Shown: positions 43,175-52,245 of the stretch, in pieces
Layout: each line of letters opens with the position of its first letter
How positions within the stretch are numbered: the first letter of the stretch is position 1
DNA from: Thiopseudomonas sp.
Lineage (GTDB): Bacteria; Pseudomonadota; Gammaproteobacteria; Pseudomonadales; Pseudomonadaceae
NCBI GenBank assembly: GCA_023228985.1
Contig: JALOAC010000012.1
Location: 1 to 64,000 of the forward strand
Direction of reading: 5' to 3'
Length of the DNA stretch: 64,000 nt
Notes under the pieces: model-generated
The model's input: only the letters and a program-made list of their open reading frames with translations
Told to the model about the DNA's origin: nothing
Database searches by the model: none
Position numbers and translations under genes: made by a program

Positions 43175-43857
43175 TACAGACTAATCCGTGCTCTTTGGCG
43201 CGCCTGTGCAGCACCTGCCGCATCACCACGTTTTTCACGCGTCTCGGCAATCAGATCCCACAATCCCGCTTGCAGTGCTGGGCGTCCTGAACTGAGGCTT
43301 AGACCACGCTGCGCAATCTGCTCTGCTTGCTGCGCATCGCCTTGTGCCAAGCGCACTTCTGCTAAGCGGTATAGCACTTGTGGTTCACGCGGTGCGATAC
43401 GTTGAGCACGCTCTAGACTGGCAGCAGCGCCATTAAGGTCACCCTGATTTTGTTGCTGCTGCGCGGTGCTGAGCAATGCCAGCACCGGCGGTTCAATTTG
43501 CGCCACCACAGCACTAGTCTGCTGCTCAGCCGCAATAGGTGTGGGCGTAGAGGGCGCGGTGCTCTCATAGATTGACTCGGGCGTATGCAAGGGCGCATCA
43601 AACTCTTCGCCCTGAATCGGTGCGCTAGGCGCATAACCCGTATCAGGCTTCACATACTGGCTCTCAGGCGCACCATAAGCTACCGGTGCTTCATTGCGCG
43701 ACTCAGTAACCACAGCACCTTGCCTTGCATCCCTATCGCGCATTGCCCCAGGTGTAACCGGTGCCCCTGCATCAACCACTGGAATCGACGGGCGTAGCGT
43801 TCCACAGCCAGACAACACTGTGGCTGCCATCAAAAAAGCTAAACTTTTATTTTTCAC
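43174..43857 (-). CDS. Tetratricopeptide-repeat lipoprotein
   Basis: A 227-residue lipoprotein with a lipobox ending at C18 (VLSGC), a Pro/Ala/Thr-rich disordered linker (about residues 20-115) and two TPR units near the C-terminus (NQGDLNGAAASLERAQRIAP and VRLAQGDAQQAEQIAQRGL). It lies between mrcB and yqcC. Context suggests an outer-membrane helper of the bifunctional penicillin-binding protein, comparable in role to LpoB, but it is not an LpoB homologue by sequence. The role is inferred from position only. Confidence 0.82.
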   Translation of the reverse strand: MKNKSLAFLMAATVLSGCGTLRPSIPVVDAGAPVTPGAMRDRDARQGAVVTESRNEAPVAYGAPESQYVKPDTGYAPSAPIQGEEFDAPLHTPESIYESTAPSTPTPIAAEQQTSAVVAQIEPPVLALLSTAQQQQNQGDLNGAAASLERAQRIAPREPQVLYRLAEVRLAQGDAQQAEQIAQRGLSLSSGRPALQAGLWDLIAETREKRGDAAGAAQARQRARISL

Positions 43858-43873
43858 TCTAAGTAATCCTCTG

Positions 43874-46246
43874 CTACCTGCTTAACCAACCTTTAATCCA
43901 ATCTTTAAAGCCACCTTCGCTTTCCTGCTGCACTTTTTCTTCAACCGGCTTCACTGCCTCACCGCAAAAATTACCTAACGGCGGCTCACTGCCTTTTAAG
44001 TAGGGCATTTTAACCACTCCAGCACAGCCTTGGCTGACCGCGAACCCTTGCACGGGATCAATCAACACCTCAACTACGTTATCTGGCGGCACCTGTGTCA
44101 AAGAGGTCGGGCGCGCATGTTGCATAAAATTAGTCCATAACTGCAAAGCGCCTGACGCACCGGTTAATGAGGTCTGCCCGTTATCATCACGCCCCATCCA
44201 TGCCACGGCTAAAATATCTTGCCCGTAACCGGCAAACCAACTATCACGTAAATCATTACTGGTACCGGTCTTGCCAGCCAAGCGTAAATTCTTCGGCAGC
44301 TTATTATACGCAGAACGCCCTGTTCCTTCAGTCATTGTTCTGCGCAACGCTTCTTGGGTCAGATAAATAGCACCCGCATCAAAACGCTGCTCCACTTGCA
44401 GCGGATAACGCCCTAATGGTTCACCCTCGGCATTGAGCACGCTACGAATAGCACGCAAGGAGCTATTAAAACCACCATTGGCCAGTGTTTGATACAGATG
44501 CGCCGTTTCAAACGGGGTCATACTTCCCGCCCCCAACAACATGGACGGATAAGCAGGCCAATCACGCTGCAAACCCAAACCTTTGAGTGTTTGCAGCACT
44601 TTTGGTAAGCCTAAATCCAAACCCAGTTTGGCCGAAGAAAGGTTGTGGGAAAATGCCAAGCCTTGGTATAAAAATATTGTGCCGTGCTCTTTACGATCAT
44701 AGTTTTGCGGTGACCAAATCCGCCCTTTGGCATCCTGTACGGAAAATGCCTCATCCTGCAAATAACTGGTTAGCGTATATTTTTCTGGTTGCTGCAAGGC
44801 GGTTAAGTAAATCGCCGGTTTCACCAAAGAACCAATCGGCCGCAGTGCATCTAAAGCACGGTTAAAGCCTGCATAGCGCGGCTGGCGACTGCCTAACAAG
44901 GCTTGTACCTCACCTGTTTCCGGGTGAGTGACCACCATAGCAGTTTCAATCGCCTCAATACCCTTGCGTCCTGCTAATCCCTTAAACGTACGTTGCAAAG
45001 CATCTTCGGCTTTACGCTGTAAAATCGGATCCATACTGGTAAAAATGCGCAGACCTTCCTCGGTTAAATCCTGATCGCGGTAGTCTTCACGCAACTGGCG
45101 TTTAACCAAGTCCAAAAAAGCGGGATAGGTCGTATTGGCTAAACTGCCTTTTTTACTAACCCCCAAGGGCTTTTTCTTGGCCTGTTCAGCGTCTTGCTGG
45201 CTAATAACGTCCTGACTGGCTAACAAGTCAATCACCAGATTGCGCCGCTCTAGTGCACGTTCGGGTTGGCGTCGTGGGTTATAAAAAGATGGCCCCTTCA
45301 CCATGCCGACCAACAAAGCCACTTGATGCACCTGCAACTCGGCCAAGGGCTGACTAAAATAATACTGACTGGCCAGACCAAAGCCATGGATAGCGCGCTC
45401 GCCGTCTTGGCCTAAAAACACCTCGTTTAAATAGGCTTCCAGTATTTCGTCCTTGTCGTAATGCATCTCCAACAGCAACGACATCAAGGCCTCGGTCGCC
45501 TTACGCTTTAAGCTGCGCTCACTGGTAAGGAAAAAGTTTTTCACGAGCTGCTGCGTCAACGTACTGCCCCCCTGACGCAACCCTCCAGCACTGGCATTCA
45601 CCCACACCGCACGGGCAATGGATTTAGGTGACACACCCCAGTGCTGATAAAACTCTCTATCCTCGACCACCACCAGCGTTTGCGTTAATAATTCAGGCAC
45701 CTGATCCAAACGCACCAAAATACGGTCTTCTTTATGCGCCGGATACAAACCGCCAATAAGCAACGGTTCAATGCGTACCACCGCAACAGGCTGCCCCTGC
45801 ACATTGGTCAGTTTGGTTATATAACCATTGGTAAAACTGACACGTACACGCTGTGCGGATTCAGCGCCTTCATAAAACTGAAAACCACGGCTATGAAACT
45901 CAATGGTATTAGCATTTAACGAATAGGTGCCGACACGCTCAGCGCTACGTTCGCGCTGGTAACCCAAAGCATTCAGCTCAATCAGAAAATCCTCTTGCGC
46001 CAGCTTGCCGCCAACATACAATTCAAGAGGACGCGCATATACCCGCGCCGGCACAGTCCAGCGTTTACCCGAAAAACGCTCCTGCACTATGGCGTCCAAA
46101 TACACCATCACCACAGCCAGTATTAACAGGGCCACCACGGCTAACTTAAATAGAAGTTTCAGCCAGCGGCCTGAACGCGGTGATGATTTTTTCTTGCTCT
46201 TTTTACTGCCTTTGCTGGGTCGGCTGGTTCTTTGCTGCTGACTCAT
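43874..46246 (-). CDS. mrcB: Penicillin-binding protein 1B
   Basis: Bifunctional murein synthase in the inner membrane. The 790 residues have a basic Ser/Lys-rich cytoplasmic tail (1-28), one membrane helix (about 30-50), a UB2H-like domain, a glycosyltransferase domain (VVEDREFYQHWGVSPKSIA, GGSTLTQQLVKNFFL) and a transpeptidase domain with PIGSLVKP (SxxK nucleophile), SHN and KTGTSND. Gene order mrcB, TPR lipoprotein, yqcC is typical of pseudomonads. Confidence 0.96.
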   Translation of the reverse strand: MSQQQRTSRPSKGSKKSKKKSSPRSGRWLKLLFKLAVVALLILAVVMVYLDAIVQERFSGKRWTVPARVYARPLELYVGGKLAQEDFLIELNALGYQRERSAERVGTYSLNANTIEFHSRGFQFYEGAESAQRVRVSFTNGYITKLTNVQGQPVAVVRIEPLLIGGLYPAHKEDRILVRLDQVPELLTQTLVVVEDREFYQHWGVSPKSIARAVWVNASAGGLRQGGSTLTQQLVKNFFLTSERSLKRKATEALMSLLLEMHYDKDEILEAYLNEVFLGQDGERAIHGFGLASQYYFSQPLAELQVHQVALLVGMVKGPSFYNPRRQPERALERRNLVIDLLASQDVISQQDAEQAKKKPLGVSKKGSLANTTYPAFLDLVKRQLREDYRDQDLTEEGLRIFTSMDPILQRKAEDALQRTFKGLAGRKGIEAIETAMVVTHPETGEVQALLGSRQPRYAGFNRALDALRPIGSLVKPAIYLTALQQPEKYTLTSYLQDEAFSVQDAKGRIWSPQNYDRKEHGTIFLYQGLAFSHNLSSAKLGLDLGLPKVLQTLKGLGLQRDWPAYPSMLLGAGSMTPFETAHLYQTLANGGFNSSLRAIRSVLNAEGEPLGRYPLQVEQRFDAGAIYLTQEALRRTMTEGTGRSAYNKLPKNLRLAGKTGTSNDLRDSWFAGYGQDILAVAWMGRDDNGQTSLTGASGALQLWTNFMQHARPTSLTQVPPDNVVEVLIDPVQGFAVSQGCAGVVKMPYLKGSEPPLGNFCGEAVKPVEEKVQQESEGGFKDWIKGWLSR

Positions 46247-46357
46247 AACCGACCAAACCTATAGGTGTTTTGCATAAATACTTTATCTCAATGCTTGCGC
46301 TGACCATTCTAGTTGCGATAATGGCGCTAATTATAAATTGTAAAACAAGGAATTCCC

Positions 46358-47920
46358 GTGACTGACCGTTTAATTTGCGCATTAAAAAACCCTGAACTCT
46401 ACCCTCATCCGGTCGATAGCATTCAGGTCATCGAAACCCATATTTCATGGGTACTGCTTACGGGGCCTTACGCATACAAAATCAAAAAACCCGTTGATTT
46501 TGGCTTTCTTAATTTTACCTCACTCGAGGATCGTAAGCACTTTTGCCATGAAGAGCTACGTCTCAATCAACGTCTTACCGCTGACTTATACCTTGAAGTG
46601 CTGCCTATTACGGGCACGATCCAAGCGCCACAGATCGACGGTGATGGTCCTGTGCTTGATTACGCGTTAAAAATGCGGCAATTCCCGCAGAGCCAACTGC
46701 TCAGTGAAATGCAAAAAAACGGCGATCTTAACGCCGGACATATTGATGCGTTAGCCCAACAAATTTCCCAATTTCATTTACAAGCGCCTCAAGTTTCAGC
46801 TTCACACCCGCTGACTGAGCCGCAAGCTATCATGGCACCGGTAAGGCAGAACTTCGAGCAAATCCGCGCCATGCTCAATGACAGTAAAGATTTGCAGCAA
46901 CTTGATGCACTAGAGGCTTGGGCAGAGGATAGCTTCGCGCGCTTGCTCCCCCTATTAGAGCAACGCAGCCATAATGGTTCCATCCGCGAGTGCCACGGCG
47001 ATATTCACCTAGGTAACGCCACCGTACTGGACGGTCAGGTCACTTTGTTTGACTGTATTGAGTTTAACGAGCCGTTTCGTTTGATCGATGTGGTTTCAGA
47101 CGCTGCTTTTCTAGCCATGGACTTAGAGGACCGCGGTTTACACAGCTTAGCCAACCGCTTTATCAATGCTTGGCTTGAGCAAACCAATCAGTACCAAGCC
47201 TTGCCGCTGCTTAATTTCTATAAAGCCTACCGCGCCATGGTGCGCGGCAAAGTCAATCTGTTCCGTCTCGGACAAGAGCAAGATCCAGCGGCACAAGCAG
47301 CGATTTTGCAACAGTATCGCAGCTACGCCAATTTGGCTGAAAGCTACTGCGCCATTCCAACGCGCTTTCTTGCCATCACCCATGGCACCTCAGCCATTGG
47401 CAAAAGTACTGTCGCCATGCAACTGGTTGAATCTTTAGGCGCCGTACGAATTCGTTCTGATTATGAGCGCAAGCGTTTATTTGGCGAACAGGATACCGCA
47501 CAGGGCAATGCTGTCGGCGAAGGTATTTACAATGCCAGCGCCAGCGCAGCAACCTATCAGCATATCCATGAACTCGCCACGCTTGCCTTACAGTCCGGCT
47601 ACGCCGTGGTGTTGGACGCAACCTATTTACGCGCCGACTCACGTCAGCAAGCCGGTGACGTGGCGCAAGCGTGCGGCGTTCCTTTTCTTATCTTGGATTG
47701 TCACGCACCAGAAGCAGTGGTGCAGCAGTGGCTCAACGAACGTCAACAAGCGGGACAGGATCCTTCTGACGCCACTGCTGAGGTCATTGCCGCCCAACAA
47801 GCTAACCGAGAGCCGCTGAATGCCGAAGAACAACTGCAAACCCTCAAGGTACAAACTGACGACGCCAGTTCCATGGCTGGATTAGTGGGTTTGCTTAAAC
47901 AGCAGCTACCGGGTTTTTAA
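46358..47920 (+). CDS. Fusion of aminoglycoside-phosphotransferase-like and AAA/P-loop kinase domains
   Basis: A 520-residue cytoplasmic protein. Residues about 1-330 form an APH-like kinase fold with the catalytic CHGDIHLGN and the metal motif FDCIEFN. Residues about 340-515 form a P-loop domain with Walker A THGTSAIGKST and a zeta-toxin/kinase-like arrangement. The two-domain family is widespread in proteobacteria, annotated as AAA family ATPase; substrate unknown, and resistance to aminoglycosides should not be assumed. It is divergent from mrcB across 111 bp. Confidence 0.85.
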   Translation: MTDRLICALKNPELYPHPVDSIQVIETHISWVLLTGPYAYKIKKPVDFGFLNFTSLEDRKHFCHEELRLNQRLTADLYLEVLPITGTIQAPQIDGDGPVLDYALKMRQFPQSQLLSEMQKNGDLNAGHIDALAQQISQFHLQAPQVSASHPLTEPQAIMAPVRQNFEQIRAMLNDSKDLQQLDALEAWAEDSFARLLPLLEQRSHNGSIRECHGDIHLGNATVLDGQVTLFDCIEFNEPFRLIDVVSDAAFLAMDLEDRGLHSLANRFINAWLEQTNQYQALPLLNFYKAYRAMVRGKVNLFRLGQEQDPAAQAAILQQYRSYANLAESYCAIPTRFLAITHGTSAIGKSTVAMQLVESLGAVRIRSDYERKRLFGEQDTAQGNAVGEGIYNASASAATYQHIHELATLALQSGYAVVLDATYLRADSRQQAGDVAQACGVPFLILDCHAPEAVVQQWLNERQQAGQDPSDATAEVIAAQQANREPLNAEEQLQTLKVQTDDASSMAGLVGLLKQQLPGF

Positions 47921-47959
47921 GCTGGCATATCAGGCTGAAGTTCGGCGATTGGCGACTGC

Positions 47960-50050
47960 TTAAAAGCCACTCTCTCGGATAAGTATCGCCATTAAGCTTT
48001 TGCCCGCCTCTACTAGCATGCTGCGGCGCGCGCCTTCGATATACACGCGGCCGCGCTGCTCTTGCAATACGGGCAACGGCTCATTGAGTCGCAAACGCAC
48101 GCGGTACAACGCCTCGCTGGGTTTGGTTTGCTCTTCAGCCTCGACCACCGCAATACTACCGCCATGCCGAGTAGCCAACATATTAAAAGGCAAATAGCGG
48201 GATTGAGTTGAATCAATACTGTCCACCACCGCGCTGACATAACCCATTTGATTATCAATATAAAAACGTGCCGGCCTACCAACTTCTAGGCGCTCGACTA
48301 CACGCTGCTCCACATAGGCATCAATCACCCAGCTTTGCGGATCCACTAAAACACCCACGGGTTCACGGCTGTTTACCCATGCGCCAGCCGATAAATAGGG
48401 ATCCACATCCAGCCACAAACCGGGGAAATTGGCGATAATCGCTAAGCGTCCACGCTCCTCTTCAATAGAGGCCAGCTCAGTTAACTGCTCTTGCATGCGG
48501 CTTCTGATACTTAACCGTGCATCACTGCCTTCAGCTTCGGCCATCAATCCGTCTAGGCGCTTATTCAAAGCATAGAGCGTTGCGTCACTACGGCTGCTAC
48601 GGGCAAATAACTCCGGCTCGGTAAATGAAACCAACACTGCGCCCTGCTCGATTGCGCCACTGGCATGCAGACTTTGCATCTGCGCTGGGAAAGGCGCATA
48701 CACAGTTTGTACTCGCTGCGGATGCGCAACACCTACCCCCTGAACTTCAACTTTCCAAGGAATAGTTAACAGCAGCAACAAACCGGCAAAAAATGCCAGC
48801 AACATAAACCGACGTGACGGTTTTATTTCCTGACGACGTTTAAGCCACACGCTCACCTCGGACCAAATCGGACGACCAATAAACCAAATCACTTCAACCA
48901 CCATCAAAAAAATACCCAGCAGTTTGAAGAACAACAGGTACACCATCACGGCAATACCTAAGAACACAATAAAACGATACAACCAAGTAACCAGCGCAAA
49001 TGCCACCAGCGCGCGCCGTTGTCGGGTGCTGTACTCCTCTAAATACGCATCTTCAAAGCCCAGCAGCGCACGTCTGACCCACACCCTCGCCGCAGCGCCA
49101 GCACGTTCGTGCAAGTTGGGGAAATCAAGTATATCCGACAGTATAAAATAACCATCAAAACGCATAAACGGACTGACGTTAAGCGCCAGCGACAAAACCC
49201 AGCCCGTGGTCGCCAAATACAGCATCGCTTGGCGCAGCGTGCCATCATCCAGCAATGCCCAAGCCAGCGTGGCCAAACCCGCTAGCGCCAGCTCAGTGGT
49301 AACGCCTGCAGCCGAGATTGCTAAGCGTTGCCGGTGTGATTTGAGCCGCCATGACTCACCGGTATCGGTATACAACATCGGCCACATCACCAAAAACGCC
49401 ACGCCCATATGCGCCACGCGCACACCATAACGGGTGGCCACAAAGGCATGCCCTAGTTCGTGCAGGGTTTTCGAGACAATCAATGCAATCACAAAGCCCA
49501 GCATGCCTGCGGGAGTGAGCATATCGGTCACGGCATGGGTAAAGGTATCCCACTGTCGCGCCACCAAAACGATACCTAAACAACTGGCCATCACAACCAG
49601 AGCAAACGCCCAAAAGGTGAACAACGGCGACACCAACGGCATAGCCGCTTGCAACCAACGTTGCGGGCGCAAAATAGGCACACGGACAAACAAATAATTT
49701 TGCAGCCACCATTTCCAGTGGCGCCAGCCCGGCTCATGAGCTTGTTTGAGCATGCGCTCACGCGTGCGTTGTGTAGGCCGAATTAACTGGTGCATTTCTA
49801 GAAACTGGGCGAAATCAGCCACTTGCTCTGCATCCACGCGCAGCGGCGTAGTGGCATTAATTTCATCGGCAATCTGTTGCGGTTCATTCGGCCAGCGCAG
49901 TAAGCACTCATATTCCAGCCAGCCAATACGATAAAAACGGTTGGTTACTGGGTCTTGAATAGCCCAGATAGGCGCACCTTCCGAGTCAGAGCCAGACTCA
50001 TACAGGCGCAAATCTTCGCGCAGTGCGTTCAGCTCTAGCGCTTGCTGCAT
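47960..50050 (-). CDS. M50 (site-2 protease-like) membrane metallopeptidase fused to a HlyD-type adaptor
   Basis: 696 residues in three parts. Residues 1-95 resemble a PqqD/RRE-like winged helix (FYRIGWLEYECLLRW, then VDAEQVADFAQFLEMHQLI). Residues about 140-400 form a multi-pass membrane domain with the zinc site HELGH at 197-201 (H197, E198, H201) and the third ligand D299 in NVSPFMRFDG, the S2P/M50 layout. Residues about 425-690 form a lipoyl/HlyD-like periplasmic adaptor with a coiled-coil hairpin (RSRMQEQLTELASIEEERGR). All catalytic residues are intact. It ends an operon with two more adaptors, a TolC-like protein and a giant adhesin, in the place an ABC transporter would normally occupy. 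Confidence 0.85.
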   Translation of the reverse strand: MQQALELNALREDLRLYESGSDSEGAPIWAIQDPVTNRFYRIGWLEYECLLRWPNEPQQIADEINATTPLRVDAEQVADFAQFLEMHQLIRPTQRTRERMLKQAHEPGWRHWKWWLQNYLFVRVPILRPQRWLQAAMPLVSPLFTFWAFALVVMASCLGIVLVARQWDTFTHAVTDMLTPAGMLGFVIALIVSKTLHELGHAFVATRYGVRVAHMGVAFLVMWPMLYTDTGESWRLKSHRQRLAISAAGVTTELALAGLATLAWALLDDGTLRQAMLYLATTGWVLSLALNVSPFMRFDGYFILSDILDFPNLHERAGAAARVWVRRALLGFEDAYLEEYSTRQRRALVAFALVTWLYRFIVFLGIAVMVYLLFFKLLGIFLMVVEVIWFIGRPIWSEVSVWLKRRQEIKPSRRFMLLAFFAGLLLLLTIPWKVEVQGVGVAHPQRVQTVYAPFPAQMQSLHASGAIEQGAVLVSFTEPELFARSSRSDATLYALNKRLDGLMAEAEGSDARLSIRSRMQEQLTELASIEEERGRLAIIANFPGLWLDVDPYLSAGAWVNSREPVGVLVDPQSWVIDAYVEQRVVERLEVGRPARFYIDNQMGYVSAVVDSIDSTQSRYLPFNMLATRHGGSIAVVEAEEQTKPSEALYRVRLRLNEPLPVLQEQRGRVYIEGARRSMLVEAGKSLMAILIRESGF

Positions 50051-50051
50051 A

Positions 50052-51392
50052 TTACCAACCTGTCAACTCACGCAGACTGGCTAACGGGCGACGCATCAGG
50101 TAATAGCCTAACACCGTCCAATTGCCATACACCTTGGCCGTACCGCGCAGACCAATTCGTGCATCCTGTGTTAGTTCAGTAAATTCAGCGCGCAAGCGAT
50201 AACTCGCTATACGCTCGTCCGACAAATAGGCTTGATAGCTGCTTTGCACCACAGAAGCGCGCAAAGGCGATAAGGGCCGCACCGTTAAAAACAATTTAAC
50301 CGGCGCACCTTCGTGCAAAACCATCGCATCCGCTACCGGAACTTCAATCAACACCCCCGGTTTGCTTGGATTAGCTACCTGCATAATGCGCTCCCCCGTA
50401 CTCACCGGACGACCCAACCAATCATCAGGATCGGCAAACACCGCAATCCCTTCATGACTGGCGCGAATTACTGTGCGACTTAACTGCTCTTGCACCGAGG
50501 CCAGCTCTGCACGGCGCTCTTGGGCACGCCCTGCCAGCATGGTCAGTTCGCCCTTACTACGCATATCATCAAAGGCTCTTTGTGTGTTGGCCATCAGCTC
50601 GGCATCGGCCACCGCAACCGACTTGCTTAAGACCGCTTGACGATTACGTAGCACCGTATCATCCAGCACGAACAGCACATCACCAATTTTTACCGGCTGA
50701 TTAGGACGCACCGCTAAACTTTTAATCACGCCGTCCATAGGCGCAGCCACCACAGCAGCATCCATAGCAATCACTTCTGCGGGGGCTAAATAGCTTTGAC
50801 GCACGGGAATAAAAGGCACAATACCTAGCGCGACAATCAACACCCGGCGACGAGTTTTACTCAATCCTTGCCAGCGCTTGCGCAATCCGCGGCGTGGTTT
50901 GCCGGCAAGCATTTCCCAAGCATAACCCCAGCTTTGCAGCATATGCACCATGGCTCGGTGCTGGGTTTCTGTGGGCTGTTTATCCAGTAAAAAACAGACC
51001 CAGCCAAGCACTTCACCATCGCGGCGTTTAATCGGCAAAGCATACAGACCTTCAGGCCACCATTCCTGCCAGCCTTCATGCAACTCTGCGGGTTCATCAA
51101 CTAAAACTTGTGGCGTCAACCAAGCCGGCGCTTGCTGGCAATACTCCTGCAGGCGCGGCCAGATACGTTTGAGCCACAACAAATAAGGACTGTCTTCCGA
51201 CAGCTTGGTCAGACCAGATACGGTGTGCAAACGGCTATCACGGCCATTACCAGAAAACACCATGGCTTGGCGAAATGGCAGCAAGCCATGGCTGTCATTG
51301 GCAATTGAAAAGCACAGCTCAGCCAAATTAGTTGCCGCACGTGCTCGCGCTTCTAACTCAAACAACAGGTTTGCAGCTTCAGACTTAGCCAT
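50052..51392 (-). CDS. HlyD-family adaptor with N-terminal GAF-like domain
   Basis: 446 residues. An N-terminal GAF-like domain (about 1-165: ARAATNLAELCFSIANDSHG, YALPIKRRDGEVLGWVCFLL) is cytoplasmic. A membrane helix follows a basic stretch (RVLIVALGIVPFIPV, about 185-199). The periplasmic part has a lipoyl motif (VVAAPMDGVIKSLAVRPNQP, VKIGDVLFVLDD), a short coiled coil and a beta-barrel domain. A sensory-type domain on a membrane-fusion protein is unusual and could gate the assembly. One base separates its stop from the M50 gene start. Confidence 0.85.
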   Translation of the reverse strand: MAKSEAANLLFELEARARAATNLAELCFSIANDSHGLLPFRQAMVFSGNGRDSRLHTVSGLTKLSEDSPYLLWLKRIWPRLQEYCQQAPAWLTPQVLVDEPAELHEGWQEWWPEGLYALPIKRRDGEVLGWVCFLLDKQPTETQHRAMVHMLQSWGYAWEMLAGKPRRGLRKRWQGLSKTRRRVLIVALGIVPFIPVRQSYLAPAEVIAMDAAVVAAPMDGVIKSLAVRPNQPVKIGDVLFVLDDTVLRNRQAVLSKSVAVADAELMANTQRAFDDMRSKGELTMLAGRAQERRAELASVQEQLSRTVIRASHEGIAVFADPDDWLGRPVSTGERIMQVANPSKPGVLIEVPVADAMVLHEGAPVKLFLTVRPLSPLRASVVQSSYQAYLSDERIASYRLRAEFTELTQDARIGLRGTAKVYGNWTVLGYYLMRRPLASLRELTGW

Positions 51393-51401
51393 GTTTTACA
51401 G

Positions 51402-52241
51402 CTACTCTGTTACAGCTTGAGAAAAACGTGCAACACCGCTCATACCCGGTAGTAACTCAGCGATTACTTCGTCCAAGTGTCCTTCCATTTCCACACTATG
51501 CGATACCGCATCAATTCGGGCATTAATGGCGGTAATTTTAGCTGCATAACTGCGGCCTGTTTCGTTGATATCTACGGTAAAAGGACTACCCAACTGCACA
51601 TCACGCAACAGTGTTGAAGGTACGTTCAAGCGGATTTTTAATGGTCCACTGCTAACCAGCTCTAACAGGGTTTCGCCAGAATTAACGCCTTGAAAGGGTT
51701 TCACATGCACTTTCACTACGCGTCCTGCAAAGGGTGCTTGTACCTTACAGTGCTGCATTTGCGCGCGGTTTAGCTCAACTGTGGAATCAGCACGACGCAA
51801 TTCAGCACGCGCAATCGCCACTTCAAACGCACCGGCTGCATCTAAGCGAAGTAAATTATTTTTCACCGCCATATTTTCTTTGGCCGAATCACGCTCAGCC
51901 TGAGCAATACGCATACGCGCATTGGCTTCTGCACAATCAAAGGCAATTAGCGTTTGTCCCTTTTTAACCTCGGCACCCAAGCTGGCATCCAGCTCCGAGA
52001 TATGCCCCATCATCTGCGACACCAGCACTGTTTCCAGTTGCGGGCTTAACAGAATACGAATGGCATTAGGATCAGACAGTTGCGCTGCAGGCATGTGTAT
52101 TTCTGGCTGCCAACTTGCTTCATCCACAACCTGATTTAGCTCACTGGCAGGCGTTTCTTCAGCCCACGTAAAATTGGCAGTAAACAACAGAAAAGCGCCA
52201 AGCAAAACTTGGCGCAGTACGGAGTGCTGAGCTAACAGCAC
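51402..52241 (-). CDS. HlyD/RND-type periplasmic adaptor
   Basis: Membrane-fusion protein linking an inner-membrane component to a TolC channel. It has a signal peptide (VLLGAFLLFTANFTWA), a lipoyl half-motif pair (MMGHISELDASLGAEVKKGQ and VQAPFAGRVVKVHVKPFQGV), a coiled coil rich in Ala/Arg/Glu and a beta-barrel domain. The start is uncertain: the frame is open back to 52355, overlapping the TolC-like gene, but a GTG at 52241, 4 bp after that gene's stop, places the signal peptide correctly and is my choice. It lacks the membrane anchor of the two other adaptors. Confidence 0.8.
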   Translation of the reverse strand: MLLAQHSVLRQVLLGAFLLFTANFTWAEETPASELNQVVDEASWQPEIHMPAAQLSDPNAIRILLSPQLETVLVSQMMGHISELDASLGAEVKKGQTLIAFDCAEANARMRIAQAERDSAKENMAVKNNLLRLDAAGAFEVAIARAELRRADSTVELNRAQMQHCKVQAPFAGRVVKVHVKPFQGVNSGETLLELVSSGPLKIRLNVPSTLLRDVQLGSPFTVDINETGRSYAAKITAINARIDAVSHSVEMEGHLDEVIAELLPGMSGVARFSQAVTE

Positions 52242-52245
52242 AGGA

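Noticed and set aside
46358..47920. Aminoglycoside resistance gene
   Set aside because: The APH-like fold is fused to a P-loop kinase domain, a widespread chromosomal family. Resistance cannot be inferred from the fold.
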